Positions 25,100 to 36,820 of a stretch of 64,000 nt of DNA are shown here, piece by piece. The stretch spans positions 67,236,390 to 67,300,389 of the forward strand of contig CM075850.1 in assembly GCA_037975125.1 (NCBI GenBank), read 5' to 3'. Made by a program: the position numbers and the translations under genes. Positions within the stretch are counted from its first letter, which is position 1. Every line of letters begins with the position of its first letter. The DNA comes from Latrodectus hesperus. Lineage: Eukaryota; Arthropoda; Arachnida; Araneae; Theridiidae. The notes beneath the pieces were generated by a model. It saw only the letters and a program-made list of their open reading frames with translations. It was not told the origin of the DNA and did not search any database.

Positions 25100-27625
25100 G
25101 ATGTTCCTAATATTTTGTAATATATCTGATTTGGATGATTTTACATTCCCTGTCGCATATCCTCTAAAATGTTCATGAGTCATTTTCAGTCATACATTAG
25201 AACAAAGATCTTCTAAAAGTGCTTGTGAAATGCATTCCAAATTTCTTTCGGGATTAGCAATATTAAAACTTAAATTATGCGTTAAAAGTTGAATTCTGCA
25301 ATTTTTTTTTGTGAAAATAAATTTTGCGAATTACAGTTACCTTCAAATAAATTTTCCTCAATTTCAATCATACTTTCAGTTGGGAGAAGGTTTTTCTAAT
25401 TAATATTTACCAATGCAAAGAGAGAGAGAGAGAGAGAAAGTGTCTCACAAGTGGGGTTGGATACATTAGGGTTGAATTCCAATAACTTCTACAATGCATT
25501 TACATTGAATGAATATTTTAAATAACATTTGTCTATTGGGTAAATTTGATAGCAATGATCAAATATATTTTTAAAAAATTCAAAACCTAATAATAGTTAA
25601 ATAAATATTTATTGGACTTCCCAAGATATTTAAGATAAACAGTTGCAATTAAAAAAGTAATTATTTTGTTATTTGTTATTAAGTTATTTTGTTATAATTT
25701 GTTTTCACAATATTTTAAGAACTTGGAGAACAATTCAATTAATTTTTATTTCCTAACGGCAGATTTGTGAACGTTGATGACGTATTTTCTAACATTAGCC
25801 AATCATTTTCTAGCACATAAATACATTATCTCTATAATCTTTTTAAATAATTTTCTTTTAATAGCATATTATAGTAAAATTTATTCATTAATTTAATAAT
25901 AAATCAATGTTAAACAAGAGAATCAGTGCAGTTTAAAATTTTGGAGCAATTATAAAGAAACTATATGCAAATATTTGTTACTTTCTTCTTGAGATAGATT
26001 TTCAGGTGAAAATACAAACTTGATTTTTGTATACAAATGTAGGCCAATAAATTTAAATTATATTTTAAAATATATTCGAATGAATACAATTGTTTATTCA
26101 TCTATGGTATTAAATATAATAGTAATAATTCTGATGTTGTGATATATTTGTGAATAATTTATTCTCTAAGTTTTTTAAAACGTTTCATATTTATACATAT
26201 AGTTATCATAATCAAAGCCCTTTTTCCTCATTTGAAGAAAAGTGCATTATCCATATTATTAATTATTGTTTATTTATTTTAGGAAGATTAATATTCTTAT
26301 TTTTTATTATTACATAATTTTCTTTAATTTCATAAAATACAATTCTTATATTTAAAATACTCAAGGTAATTTAAATAAAATAGAATTTCATGTGAAATGA
26401 AAAATTGCAACTTTTGTTGAACCCTGCAAACAAATTCATAAATTTTGAATATAATTTTTTAAAATTTTCTTTCACTGCATCTATTTTAAAGATTTGTAGA
26501 ATTAATAAAATAAGACAATCTTCTTTTGTTGCATTTTCAACCCAATTTTTATGGATAAAATACTTTACCATTTAAAAACCTACATAATGACATAAATTTA
26601 TCATTTCACTTTATACTTCTTCAACACGTAGTTATCAGTTTCTTTAAATAAATAAACATTTTTCGAATATTTTTTGGAACCTTATTACTTATAGAGTAAT
26701 GTTTACTTTAACAAAAAACAAAATTTTTAGTATAAACACGTATAAGTGAAAAGCTGACACCTTTTACATTTTTTAACATGAAAGTAAAAACCTATTTCCA
26801 GGGCTAGTATTAATGACATTTATTTGAAAATATTTTAGTAATTGAGCATTTCCATAAATATTTCTTTGTTAATTGAATTTTTTCTATAAGCAAATTAATG
26901 TTTAGAGAACACTATATTAAACTAAATTTTACTTAAATCAGATCCAAAGTATGTTGAAAATTATAATTTACGACACATTAAATTTGCTGAAAATTTCTTA
27001 AATTTCAGATAAATTTTATGAATTAATTAATCCTAGAAATTTTTTAAAATGCCATTTACCATTTATTTATTTTTTTATTTACATTTAAATTGCAATCTTA
27101 TATACTTTCAAGGTGAAATTAAGTATTCCTTTAATTCTAAAACTTGCTAAGCCTGAAAAAATTCAATAATATGATAATTTGTATTTTTAAAATTTAAATT
27201 TTCAACTTGCTTTACTTACAGAAATTCGTAGAATGTTTAAACTAAAAATTTTAACATAAACATTTTTTTCACTTCCATCAAAACATTGATTGAAATATAG
27301 TGCATTTAATTAAAACGTTTAATTAAAAAAGCTTCATTGGATGCGATTTTAAATTCTTTATTTGAATGTTTATTTTGATAGATTACATAATAATATCATG
27401 CACTTTTCTTGGATCATCGGAAGAAATTTCAATATTTTGAAGTATTTTCAGATCAATATATTAAAATTGCAGTCACTGTTTATTAAACTTTTAAAAACTA
27501 AATCTGAATAGCGGCTTATGTTACTAAAAGTAAATAATTTTATTATAAACATGAATCATCAATTTTGTGAAAAGAAAATTTTAGATGTACCTCATGTTAA
27601 TGAGATGGTTTTAAAAAATAACTAA
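25100..27625. other. AT-rich noncoding stretch
   Basis: About 2.5 kb without supported genes. A short (GA)n run lies at 25420-25437. The rest is AT-rich with chance open frames. Confidence 0.5.
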
Positions 27626-27628
27626 ATC

Positions 27629-27930
<302 letters not shown>

Positions 27931-28184
27931 TTATTATTATTATAAATATTTTTATTTTTAAGGAAATTTAAATAGTGCCATGAAAAACTGTATTTTTAAT
28001 ACTTGTCTTATATTCGACTTAGTTTTAAAATTATTAAACAACATTTAATGTTAAAAAGTTTTTTAAAATTTTATTATGAAAACCATTTATGAGCCCCAAA
28101 TATATTCAGAATTTGAAAAATTACTAAGGATTGGATTTATATATATTTGGGATTATTCTACTTCAAAGCTTTTCAGACAAAAAT

Positions 28185-28720
28185 TCGTAACAGCCCTTCA
28201 GCTATAATCGTCCCTTCCAATAAAATTAGGAGTGGGAAAAGCTTCACATGATTCTTGATACTGAATGAAAGGATTCTTCGTTCCCTAAATCCTTTACTTC
28301 TACTAAGGGGAGAAAGAGACTACAGGGTTATGTTCACAAACCCCTGTATAAAGTTGCCAAATACTCCAGAAATAGCAATAAAATCCCATTTCTCGATTCG
28401 AGAGAAGGGCTTGCACACCTTCATCTGCTAAGGGGGCCCCTGAGGATGGGGTTCCTGCCCCATCCCTGATTGCAGCCGAATTCCAGAGGGAGACAGTGGT
28501 CTCAATCAGTGGTTGGCTGGGCCTAACGAGTGATTAGCCCTGACTGGTTACTGGCCAGTTAAGCTTCGGGTAGACTTGTTTTCGGACTTATACTTCCTGA
28601 TCGCATTAAATCAACGGCTGAGTTGTAGGCAAGGGGTGCACTGCTATGGGATGCTCTCATGGGATACTCTCTCATATAGTAGAGGGGTTGAGACGAAACT
28701 TTTTATTTGCTTTAGGCTGA
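28185..28720. repeat. Unidentified GC-rich block, probable interspersed repeat
   Basis: A 530-bp block with markedly higher GC than its flanks and no open frame in either strand that suggests coding. It contains several short self-complementary stretches (for example GGGGCCCCTGAGGATGGGG-like text near 28430-28455, and TGGTTGGCTGGGCC with TGGTTACTGGCCAG near 28510-28560). The composition and sharp edges fit a retroposed SINE-like or noncoding RNA-derived repeat. No family was recognised, and no tRNA boxes are clear. Confidence 0.35.
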
Positions 28721-29562
28721 AATCGATAATGGGCTGATTGGATACTCTTGCGAAGATTCAGTGTCAGTGAAAATTGTTTCAGTACTCACAAAATATCAAG
28801 TAATATGGTAATGATATAACATTCATTTTTTATTTCAAAATAGCTTGTAGAAGAAATCACATACCTGATTTAAATATAAATCATGGATAATAGTGTTTAA
28901 TTCTTATAAATTTCAAAATATTATCCATTATATTCAGAGACTCTAATAAACATTGCATAATTTTCTTTTAATTGATAAAAATTAAGTTGAAATTTAAATT
29001 GTAGATTGGAAAATTAATTAAATATCTTACAATTATTTGCAAGAGAGCAGATTTTTATAATTTTAACCCCTAATCGTACAAATAAAACGGAGTATTAGCC
29101 GACTGAAAAATGCTAGTTAATTTCACTCAAATGCATAAGAAAATGAGGAATCTGAGAAAGATTACATTATATTATATTTAGCTTTTAATTAGACTAATGC
29201 ATAAATTTCATCCATTGATATACAATGGTGAACAGTACTTGTCAAAGTCTGCAGTGACCCATGAACTGAGTGATGAGTGTGACTCTCATTTGTGTCAAGA
29301 GATTAAACAAAACACATTGAAAATATCTGGAAAAGTCTTATATAAAAATGTGTGTTTTTATTTATTTTTAACTTAATGTTGTTATTTGAGTGTCTGATCA
29401 AATCAGGGAAACGGTGGCCTGATTGAGAAAGTTGTCATTCTCGTTACTATGAGACAGCGAGTTCCGTATCCAAACCCAACTAAAGATCCATCATGTTCAT
29501 GCTGCTGAATTTAAAATAGATCGTGATCACAATTTTCATCAAGTAAAATAATAGTTCTGGGG

Positions 29563-29645
29563 ATGGCTGGTTTAGTTTAGCGGTCTCTTGCTTGGTTTCT
29601 CCTTCTAAATTACTCAGTTTCGATCTACAATGACGTATTGATGTG
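29563..29645 (+). repeat. Possible tRNA-derived SINE head
   Basis: TGGTTTAGTTTAGCGG followed about 45 nt later by CAGTTTCGATC resembles the spacing of RNA polymerase III A and B boxes in tRNA-derived SINEs. The B box is a poor match and the unit does not fold into a complete tRNA by eye. Chance similarity is possible. Confidence 0.3.
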
Positions 29646-29699
29646 TGTCCTGTTTAATAAAATAACATCAAGTCCTCTCTTTGTAGTGTCAAGAGATTT

Positions 29700-30765
29700 A
29701 ATGTATCATAAATGCTTGGTTCTTGCAAAATATAAATGAATTTTTGTAACAACTGAAGATAAAAATCAGCTCTTTTCCTTAACAGCAAACCAAAATCGTA
29801 CTATTTTTTTTCTTTTGTATTTTATAAATCTTTATATAGTCTTTTTTTTATATGACTAGTTAATTTTCTGTCCTTTTCATTTTCTAATGTAGAACAACTT
29901 AGTGTAGTATCACTGAAGAACAATAAAATATCAAGGTACTCTTTGTTGAAACCAAAACAATTTAAAAACGTCTTTTACTTCAATGTTTGTTTTCTACGTA
30001 AAAAAATTTAATGATGACATGCAATTTTGAAAAAACTGAATAATGACCAAAAAAAGCACAAAATAATATAACTTTAATTTTCATTAATTTATCTATTTAT
30101 CTCACAGAATTGAAGATTAAATCTATTGAAAATCGATATTTTTTCTATGAAATCGAGAAAAGGAATCGAAAGAAACTGTCAAGCTACAATTCACATCGCT
30201 AGTGAAGATATTAGTTGAGTTAACTTATATAATTTGCATGTTTGAACATATTTATAACACTGACCATTATATAAAAATTACTTTTTACTTAACCTGTTAT
30301 AAAAGTAATCGAAGTATTAACATTTACAATGAATATTTTAATAAATATAATTTTGTTTTGTACAAAATGTTATTTGATTAATTATATAGACAATTAATTT
30401 TTTTCAACATACTCTAAATTAAGTTTATACGGGTATGAACTTCATTATACAAGTAAAAAAAAACTAGTAAAAATATTTGTTTCAAAGATTAAGTTCTAAA
30501 TCAATATATTTGAACAAATTGTTTTTAAAATACATAATATAGAGATAAAGAATCAAATTTATAATCATCTTCAAAATTTCAAAGTAAAATTTTCGCATTT
30601 TATCATTGCGCAATATAAGTTTATAAGACAATTTTCACTTTTTAATTCATAATCCTTCTATATGAAGATATACTTGCATAACTGCATTATGCTTATATTT
30701 TTTCAAATTGTGTGAGTAATCTTTAGCTACAACAAAACCAAACAAAACACAAACCATTTATCGTT
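29700..30765. other. AT-rich noncoding stretch
   Basis: No gene or recognisable element. Confidence 0.5.
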
Positions 30766-30769
30766 ATTC

Positions 30770-31010
30770 TTTGGGCACCTGTGAACTAAGTCCTGAAGAT
30801 GAGTTGCATTGCCCTCGTATTATCACCAGAAACACGTTATAGGGAGAGCCAAATTCCCACATCATCATCTCAAGAGAAAGAACAGAGAAGCAGAGAGAGA
30901 GAGAAAGGGACATCCAACCTGAATCGGACTCAAACCATGGACCAACAGCTTTTGAGTCAAGAATGATAACTTCTCAGCCATTGGTCGACACATCATGCTC
31001 ATACCACTAG
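30770..31010 (-). repeat. tRNA-derived SINE-like unit
   Basis: On the minus strand TGGCTGAGAAGTT (A-box-like, within 30965-30986) precedes GGTTTGAGTCC (B-box, within 30918-30936). The B box differs from the consensus GGTTCGANTCC at one position. Between them lies CTCAAAAGCTGTTGG, resembling an anticodon-arm region of a tRNA. A GA-rich stretch (about 30880-30908) follows the tRNA-like head. The missing acceptor pairing argues for a SINE or tRNA pseudogene and against a working tRNA. Confidence 0.55.
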
Positions 31011-31029
31011 CTATTTTTTATAATAAACA

Positions 31030-32100
31030 ATGTATTTTTGCTCAAATATACAGTTTGTGCAAAATATTTATGTTTCAACCTAATCGGACAATCAAGGTTT
31101 CCTTTGTTTGATAATGTTTGCAAAGATTTTTGTGTCTTCGTGAAACACATCTTCTACAATACCTGTCAGTCTATTTTATATCCTTTTAAAAATCTACAGT
31201 AATAAATAAAAATGATATTTGAGGTGTAAATTTTGTGTTTAGATAGGAGAGATTTCAAATCCTAAATAAGAAAAAAATTGAGATGGTTATACTTTACTTT
31301 ATTGAAATTATTCACTGAATAATGTGTAAGTCAGTTATCAAATGTATTATACTATATATTAGTTACGTAAACCAGATGCCGTGGTAAATGGAGGATTAGT
31401 TTTAAATTATAAGTTCAGGGTTAAGAAAATATAAATTAATATATTATGCAAGAAACATAGTTAATTTTTTTTTCTAATTTATTGGAATGTGTTAAGATTT
31501 TGCTCAGGAAATTTCCTAAGAAGTGATGTTCAAGAATTGGGAGTATCTTAGAGTTGAGAGAGAGATTTTTGGTTTATTCATTTTTACTAATAACTGAGAT
31601 GGAAAAGTTCATACTTACATAAAATTCAAGAAATAACCAAAAGAACTCAATATAATTCAGCACCAAGTAAGGAAAGGAGTTCTTATTAAAAGAATTTTTT
31701 AACTTTTGCGATAGTCTCTGCTTAGAAATTGCTCTTATTTTCAATTCACAGCTCTGATTTTCAACTCCTTAATTTTCAACTGAGCTTCATGGCCAACCCA
31801 TGATGTGCAAGACAAAAGGCTCTGACCTCTTCATATTTTTAATTACTGTTGTAAATAATCAAATAAATTAAAAGTATTCAATATGTGCTTTTCCATTGAT
31901 ATTCTTCTATCTATTCTTTTCAAGAAAATTGTACGTTATATAAAATCTTTATAATTATATTTGCTTATGGCCTTAAATGGTATTTTCTCACAGCCCTATA
32001 ATAAAATATGATATGTGGTACCGCCTTCTATGATCTTTTAATATATAGATGACGTATTTTATGTTATTCTCTTATCTATTTATAAAAAATATAATACATT
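31030..32100. other. AT-rich noncoding stretch
   Basis: No supported gene or element. Confidence 0.5.
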
Positions 32101-32104
32101 TTTA

Positions 32105-32129
32105 ATATATATATATATATATATATTAA

Positions 32130-32227
<98 letters not shown>

Positions 32228-32241
32228 GTATATATATATAA
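32105..32241. repeat. (TA)n microsatellite
   Basis: About 135 bp of TA dinucleotides with an early TTAAAAC interruption near 32128-32133. Confidence 0.98.
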
Positions 32242-32439
32242 TTGCCAGACGTCTCGGTATTCAGGAAAAATCTCTGGTACCTCGACCGGCTAAAAAAGTC
32301 TAAAAATAATTAATTGTGATTATTTAGATTTATTTTTGATTTATTTTCGTACTGTAAGAAAACTATAGATGAGGCAAGAACATCTACAGTAATCTATATA
32401 TGTAAGTTCATAACAGTATAAAAGAAGAATTTGAAGATT

Positions 32440-32880
32440 TTTATGAAAGATGCCTTGTGTCTCTGGGAGAAACGCTGAAAAGTTTTCATGGGCCAATCTG
32501 ACCGAAAAAAATGTCATTAATTGGGAAAATACCGAATCTTCTGTTGAAATTATTAATAGCAGTCTTCTCAATGTACCCAATATCAAAATAAGTAATGATC
32601 AGCTGTCTGGCGAAGTTGTGTTTGCTAAAGAATATTACGAGATCAGATTAAGAATAGCGGAAGCAAGAAGAGACTGCCAGAGATGGGATTATTTCAAGTG
32701 AGAAGAAAAATATCTCATACTGTTTGATCACTTCAAGGGTAATGTTTTCAGCTTGAGTATGTTTCCTGCTTATTTGGAACATCAGCACCAGTTGAGAGAG
32801 TATTTTTTTGACTAACTTCGCATTGACTAATGATGTGCAGCCTTGAATATCTGCGATGCTGGGGGGGGATTCCGATGTCC
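32440..32880 (+). pseudogene. hAT-type transposase C-terminal remnant
   Basis: The open frame at 32450-32701 (NAEKFSWANLTEKNVINWENTE, then DQLSGEVVFAKEYYEIRLRIAEARRDCQRWDYF) has the look of domesticated or decayed hAT/BED-type proteins. After a frame change, 32775-32815 gives FGTSAPVERVFF. This closely matches the GTSAPVERVFS motif near the C-terminus of hAT transposases and their zinc-finger relatives, and LTNFALTNDVQ follows in another frame. The N-terminus and the catalytic region are missing. Family assignment rests mainly on this short motif. Confidence 0.58.
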
Positions 32881-34618
32881 CGGTTGCACAGTTAAGAAAT
32901 CTAGCGAACCTACTCACTCACACACACACACACATTATGTATGTATATATATTATTTTACTTTAAAAAAGAAACATTTTTGATTTATATTATAAATAGAG
33001 TGTACTAATTTTCTTAAATATTTCTTATTATAAAAAGTAGAAATAGAAAACTGATTTTTAGTATATCATGTTGAATCAATAAAGGAGAAATAGCATCTGT
33101 TAAATTTTTATTAGAATTGATGTATTTGTTTAATATGGAAATTAAAACTTAGCAAATGTATACAAATGTACATAAATATAAAAACATCAATTTAAGTTTC
33201 GATTATTACTGATGTATTTACTTATAATAAAGGTAATATAATAAATTTGTATGAATATCGTCTATTTTCTTCAGTAATTAGCCTTTAATTGTCCTTTCAT
33301 CAAAAAAATTCAATTTCTTTTTATTTATCTGTTTTGTAATTTTATTTTTTTAAATGTCTGATTAGTTATTTATTCCAGATTATAGCCAGATTTTACAAAA
33401 AATATGCTTTGAATTTGATGAAATTTCTTTTTATTATAGGTGAGAAAGAAAGACATCACATCTAATGTTTAATCTAAAATTTTATTTTATTTTTCTAACA
33501 AAAATTGACAATAAATGTTTTTAAATTTTATTTTACTAAATATTGTATTAGTAATTCTAAGTTTAAACTACCGAAGCTCTGTAAAGCATATAAAATTAAA
33601 AGTAATTTTTAACTGATTTGTGAAATATTTTTAAAAACAGAAGTATATTGAATTTCTAAATGTTGCATAACAATACTTTTTCAACTACATTATATGTAAA
33701 ATTTCTACCTCATAATTTCAAAAATTACTTTTTACATATTACATATAATACATCTCATTATTGCACATACATTTTTTAGATGCACATCAAATCACAATTA
33801 ATTTAAAATAAAATATCATAGTTAAAAATCAATATTGTTTTGTAATATTAAGATATATTTAATGTTTCAAAACATGCGGAATACTTTTAGTAGACCAAAA
33901 CTGTAGAATTATTAATATGGATTAAAATCCAACATTTCATTACTATTTTCAAAACATTTTCAAATATTTTGCAAATGGTAATTGTGATTTTTTTTATTTC
34001 TAGTCTAAAAATACTCAATTTTCAAACTAGTTTGAATAAAATTTTGATATTATTTATTGAAAAAATCTACCTATAAAACATAAAAAAGTGTAACCAATAA
34101 GTACATATTTTTCTGCATTAGAAAATATTATGTCAGTTTTAAATAATGAAATGTAATTTAATTGAGTTTAATAACAATTTAAATGAATTTTAAATTTATT
34201 TGTGTTTTATTTTTTTCAAGGTATTTATATAAACTTTTTAAAATAACGAAGCTCAACAGGCAAAATCTATCACTCATCATAAAAAATTTAAAATATGATA
34301 AATTTTTTCATTTTTGATATGGTATTTCATTAATATATGATATAAATAATACATTCCAATTTGTTATTGCTATTATGTGATTATATTTTCTCTAAGAGTA
34401 CCCTAGATGATAAAATATTAAATGACTAATCCTTATGTTATTATCGGAAGGGGAAAAGTGTTTACGTAAATTTTTACTTATTCTTGTTAATATATCTTAC
34501 GTTGATTCGAAATTCAAATTATTAATTTTATCCCTTTAATTCTTGTCACACTTGCTCTCCTTTAAAAAAGTATTTCTTGTAAATGTATAGACATTTTTTT
34601 TTGCATTGTATGATTTAA

Positions 34619-34654
34619 GATTAGTTACATCGCTATTAAGCGATGTAACTAATC
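34619..34654. repeat. Perfect inverted repeat, 16-bp arms
   Basis: GATTAGTTACATCGCT (34619-34634), the loop ATTA, and the exact reverse complement (34639-34654). It could fold as a cruciform or RNA hairpin. The arms are GC-richer than the flanks. It may be the remnant of a tiny MITE or a local fold-back duplication. Confidence 0.95.
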
Positions 34655-34674
34655 AATATAAAGTGTATATCGCT

Positions 34675-34705
34675 ATCATCCAATGTATATCTTACATTAG
34701 ATGAT
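34675..34705. repeat. Near-perfect inverted repeat, 13-bp arms
   Basis: ATCATCCAATGTA (34675-34687), a 5-nt loop, and TACATTAGATGAT (34693-34705), which is complementary except at one position. It lies only 20 bp from the preceding inverted repeat. Confidence 0.9.
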
Positions 34706-36503
34706 AAAAAAACCACTGCATACTTTTCATTGGATTATAAAAGTTTGAAAAAAAAGTTTCTTTCTTTAAAATAATTATTTCTTAACCATCATTTTATCCA
34801 CACAAATAAGCATACTTCCGAATTTCTTAGCTTAAGTATTTAGTACCATTGAGTTGATATAAGATAAATGTTTTTAAGCATATATATGTGATAATTTTTT
34901 TTCTAACAGAAACAGATATTTTAAAAAATAATTCTGATTTTTTATATTACTTTTCATTTTTTAAACTACTTTTACATTTAACTTCATTTATATTACTTGT
35001 TTAATATTTTCACCAGAAATGAGACATTCTTCTTAACTTAGGATTAAAAATCATTTATTAATTATCAATTTTAGGGAAGGAAAACTAAATTTTCAATGTT
35101 TCTAGAGCTATTTTTAAAAATTACACTTATTATAAAATGGATGTAACTAAAGTTGAATAATATTGATGGATTAAATATTTTAATGATTGCTGATGTGTGT
35201 ATGTATATTAAGTATTGTAAATGCTTTTAATTAAATTTTTTTGCTTAGAACTGGTATAAATTTTCTATGATTTTTTTAATTTAAACTAATTTTTTATATG
35301 AACATGTTTAAAATTAATGTGTTATTTTGAGTGCTGATTCATAAAATAACTTGTGCTTCCTTTTAAGCATTAAATTTACATAATATACGTGAAACAATAT
35401 AGAATTTTAGCATTTTTTACAAATTACTTAAAGAAATCAATTACTTTTTAACTCTAATTACCTATTTTTAAATTATATTTTTTACACTCTTATTTGATCA
35501 TTTCCATTTTTTTCCTATTTACTTCTGATTTCTTAAGCAGTTAAATTTAATAGAAACATTTTTAAAGTGTCTTTGTCTTCTTTTCAAATCTGAACAATTT
35601 AATATAATCTTAAAAATTTAAGAAATAATCAATTAAAAATGTATGTTATTATCTATACAGCTTTTGATTTGATGTGCATTAATAAAAAACTGATAAGTTT
35701 TATATTACAAACATAATGATATATAAACTGTACAAAGATAATTTTAAAGCCAGTATTTTTTTATCGATGACTAGAATATATTAGTAACATATCTGCTCAC
35801 AGATATTCTCTTCATAGATATCTTATTTGTAAGGAAAATGCTTGAAGTATATTTCCAATACTATAACAATTTGAAATTGTTTGGTATTACTTCAAAATAT
35901 ACTAATTCACGAACTCACAGGAATATCTGTCACAACGCAATTTTTCAAGTATTCTTTTTTCATTTTATCTTTTAACACCTTCTTTCTTCATTTTATGTGA
36001 GGTTCTCATTTTTTTATTCCTTCGACAGTAGTGAAAAATTTTTAATTAAATATTTTATCAATACAATTTTTTTTTAATTTTTCGTTTGGCATTTGAAATA
36101 CTGTTTGTGATGACCATTTATATCAATTTCCGTTCAACATATATTCATCATTCCGTTTGCATTGACAATAGAAATTTAAGCAAATTTTGTGTGAAATTTT
36201 TTATAAATTTAGTATATCATTTCGTTTTTATCACGTGCGACCTTCTGCAAATAGTTGGACATATGCTGTTTGCTACCTTTAATAAAATAGTTTTTGTAAC
36301 ATATATCATGTTCCATGCCTATATAAACTGATTCGTGTCTCATATTGAATGATATTATTTATACCAAACCTTATCACAAACTATCTACATTCATTTTAGT
36401 TTTAGATATTTTTACGTGTATAAGCCATACTTATACATAAAAAATTGCTTTTAATATACTGTAGATATCAGTTACAATGGGTCAAATGTTTTTGACACGT
36501 CCG

Positions 36504-36509
36504 TTTATT
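36504..36509 (-). promoter_or_regulatory. Possible polyadenylation signal of the zinc-finger gene
   Basis: TTTATT on the plus strand is AATAAA on the minus strand, about 120 nt beyond the stop codon at 36630-36632. In AT-rich DNA this hexamer is common by chance, so it is only a candidate and the true 3' end may be further on. Confidence 0.3.
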
Positions 36510-36629
36510 TATCATTAAACAGCTTTGGCCTTTTTTAATATTTGAAGTCTCTTGATGATCTATCATTTTATCTTCGTTTTCAAATTTCGATAGCAAATTC
36601 AAAAATTCATTAGATATGACACAATTACA

Positions 36630-36820
36630 TTAGTGGAGGGGCCTCATGTCAGAATGTTGAGTTTCTTTATGTCGCCGCAGATCCACTTTCCTCTGGAAGG
36701 CGCGTCCACAAATATCGCAAGCGAAGGGTTTGAAGCCTGTGTGCTTGCGACTGTGCGTTATTAAGTTCGAAGACTGGCTGAAAGCTTTACCGCATACTGT
36801 GCATTTGTGGGGCTTCTCAC
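36630..36820 (-). CDS. sens: Last exon: zinc fingers 5 and 6 and stop
   Basis: The acceptor is TTTTCATAG before 36820. The exon begins with GT, completing the Gly codon of the HTG linker started in the previous exon, and then reads EKPHKC. Finger 5 is [19 protein letters not shown] and finger 6 is [19 protein letters not shown] followed by KETQH. After that come only SDMRPLH and TAA at 36630-36632. The short tail after finger 6 agrees with Gfi1 family proteins, which end soon after ETQH. This exon is too short to appear as a sizeable open frame by itself. All four zinc ligands are present in each finger. Confidence 0.95.

Larger units (their letters stand above)
32940..36490. other. AT-rich noncoding stretch downstream of the zinc-finger gene
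   Basis: About 3.5 kb, very AT-rich. It has no supported genes but contains the paired inverted repeats at 34619-34705. The open frame at 36086-36331 is hydrophobic and lacks recognisable motifs, so I do not call it. Confidence 0.5.

Noticed and set aside
29563..29645. Functional tRNA gene
   Set aside because: The B box is a poor match and no acceptor stem could be formed. It is kept only as a possible SINE head.
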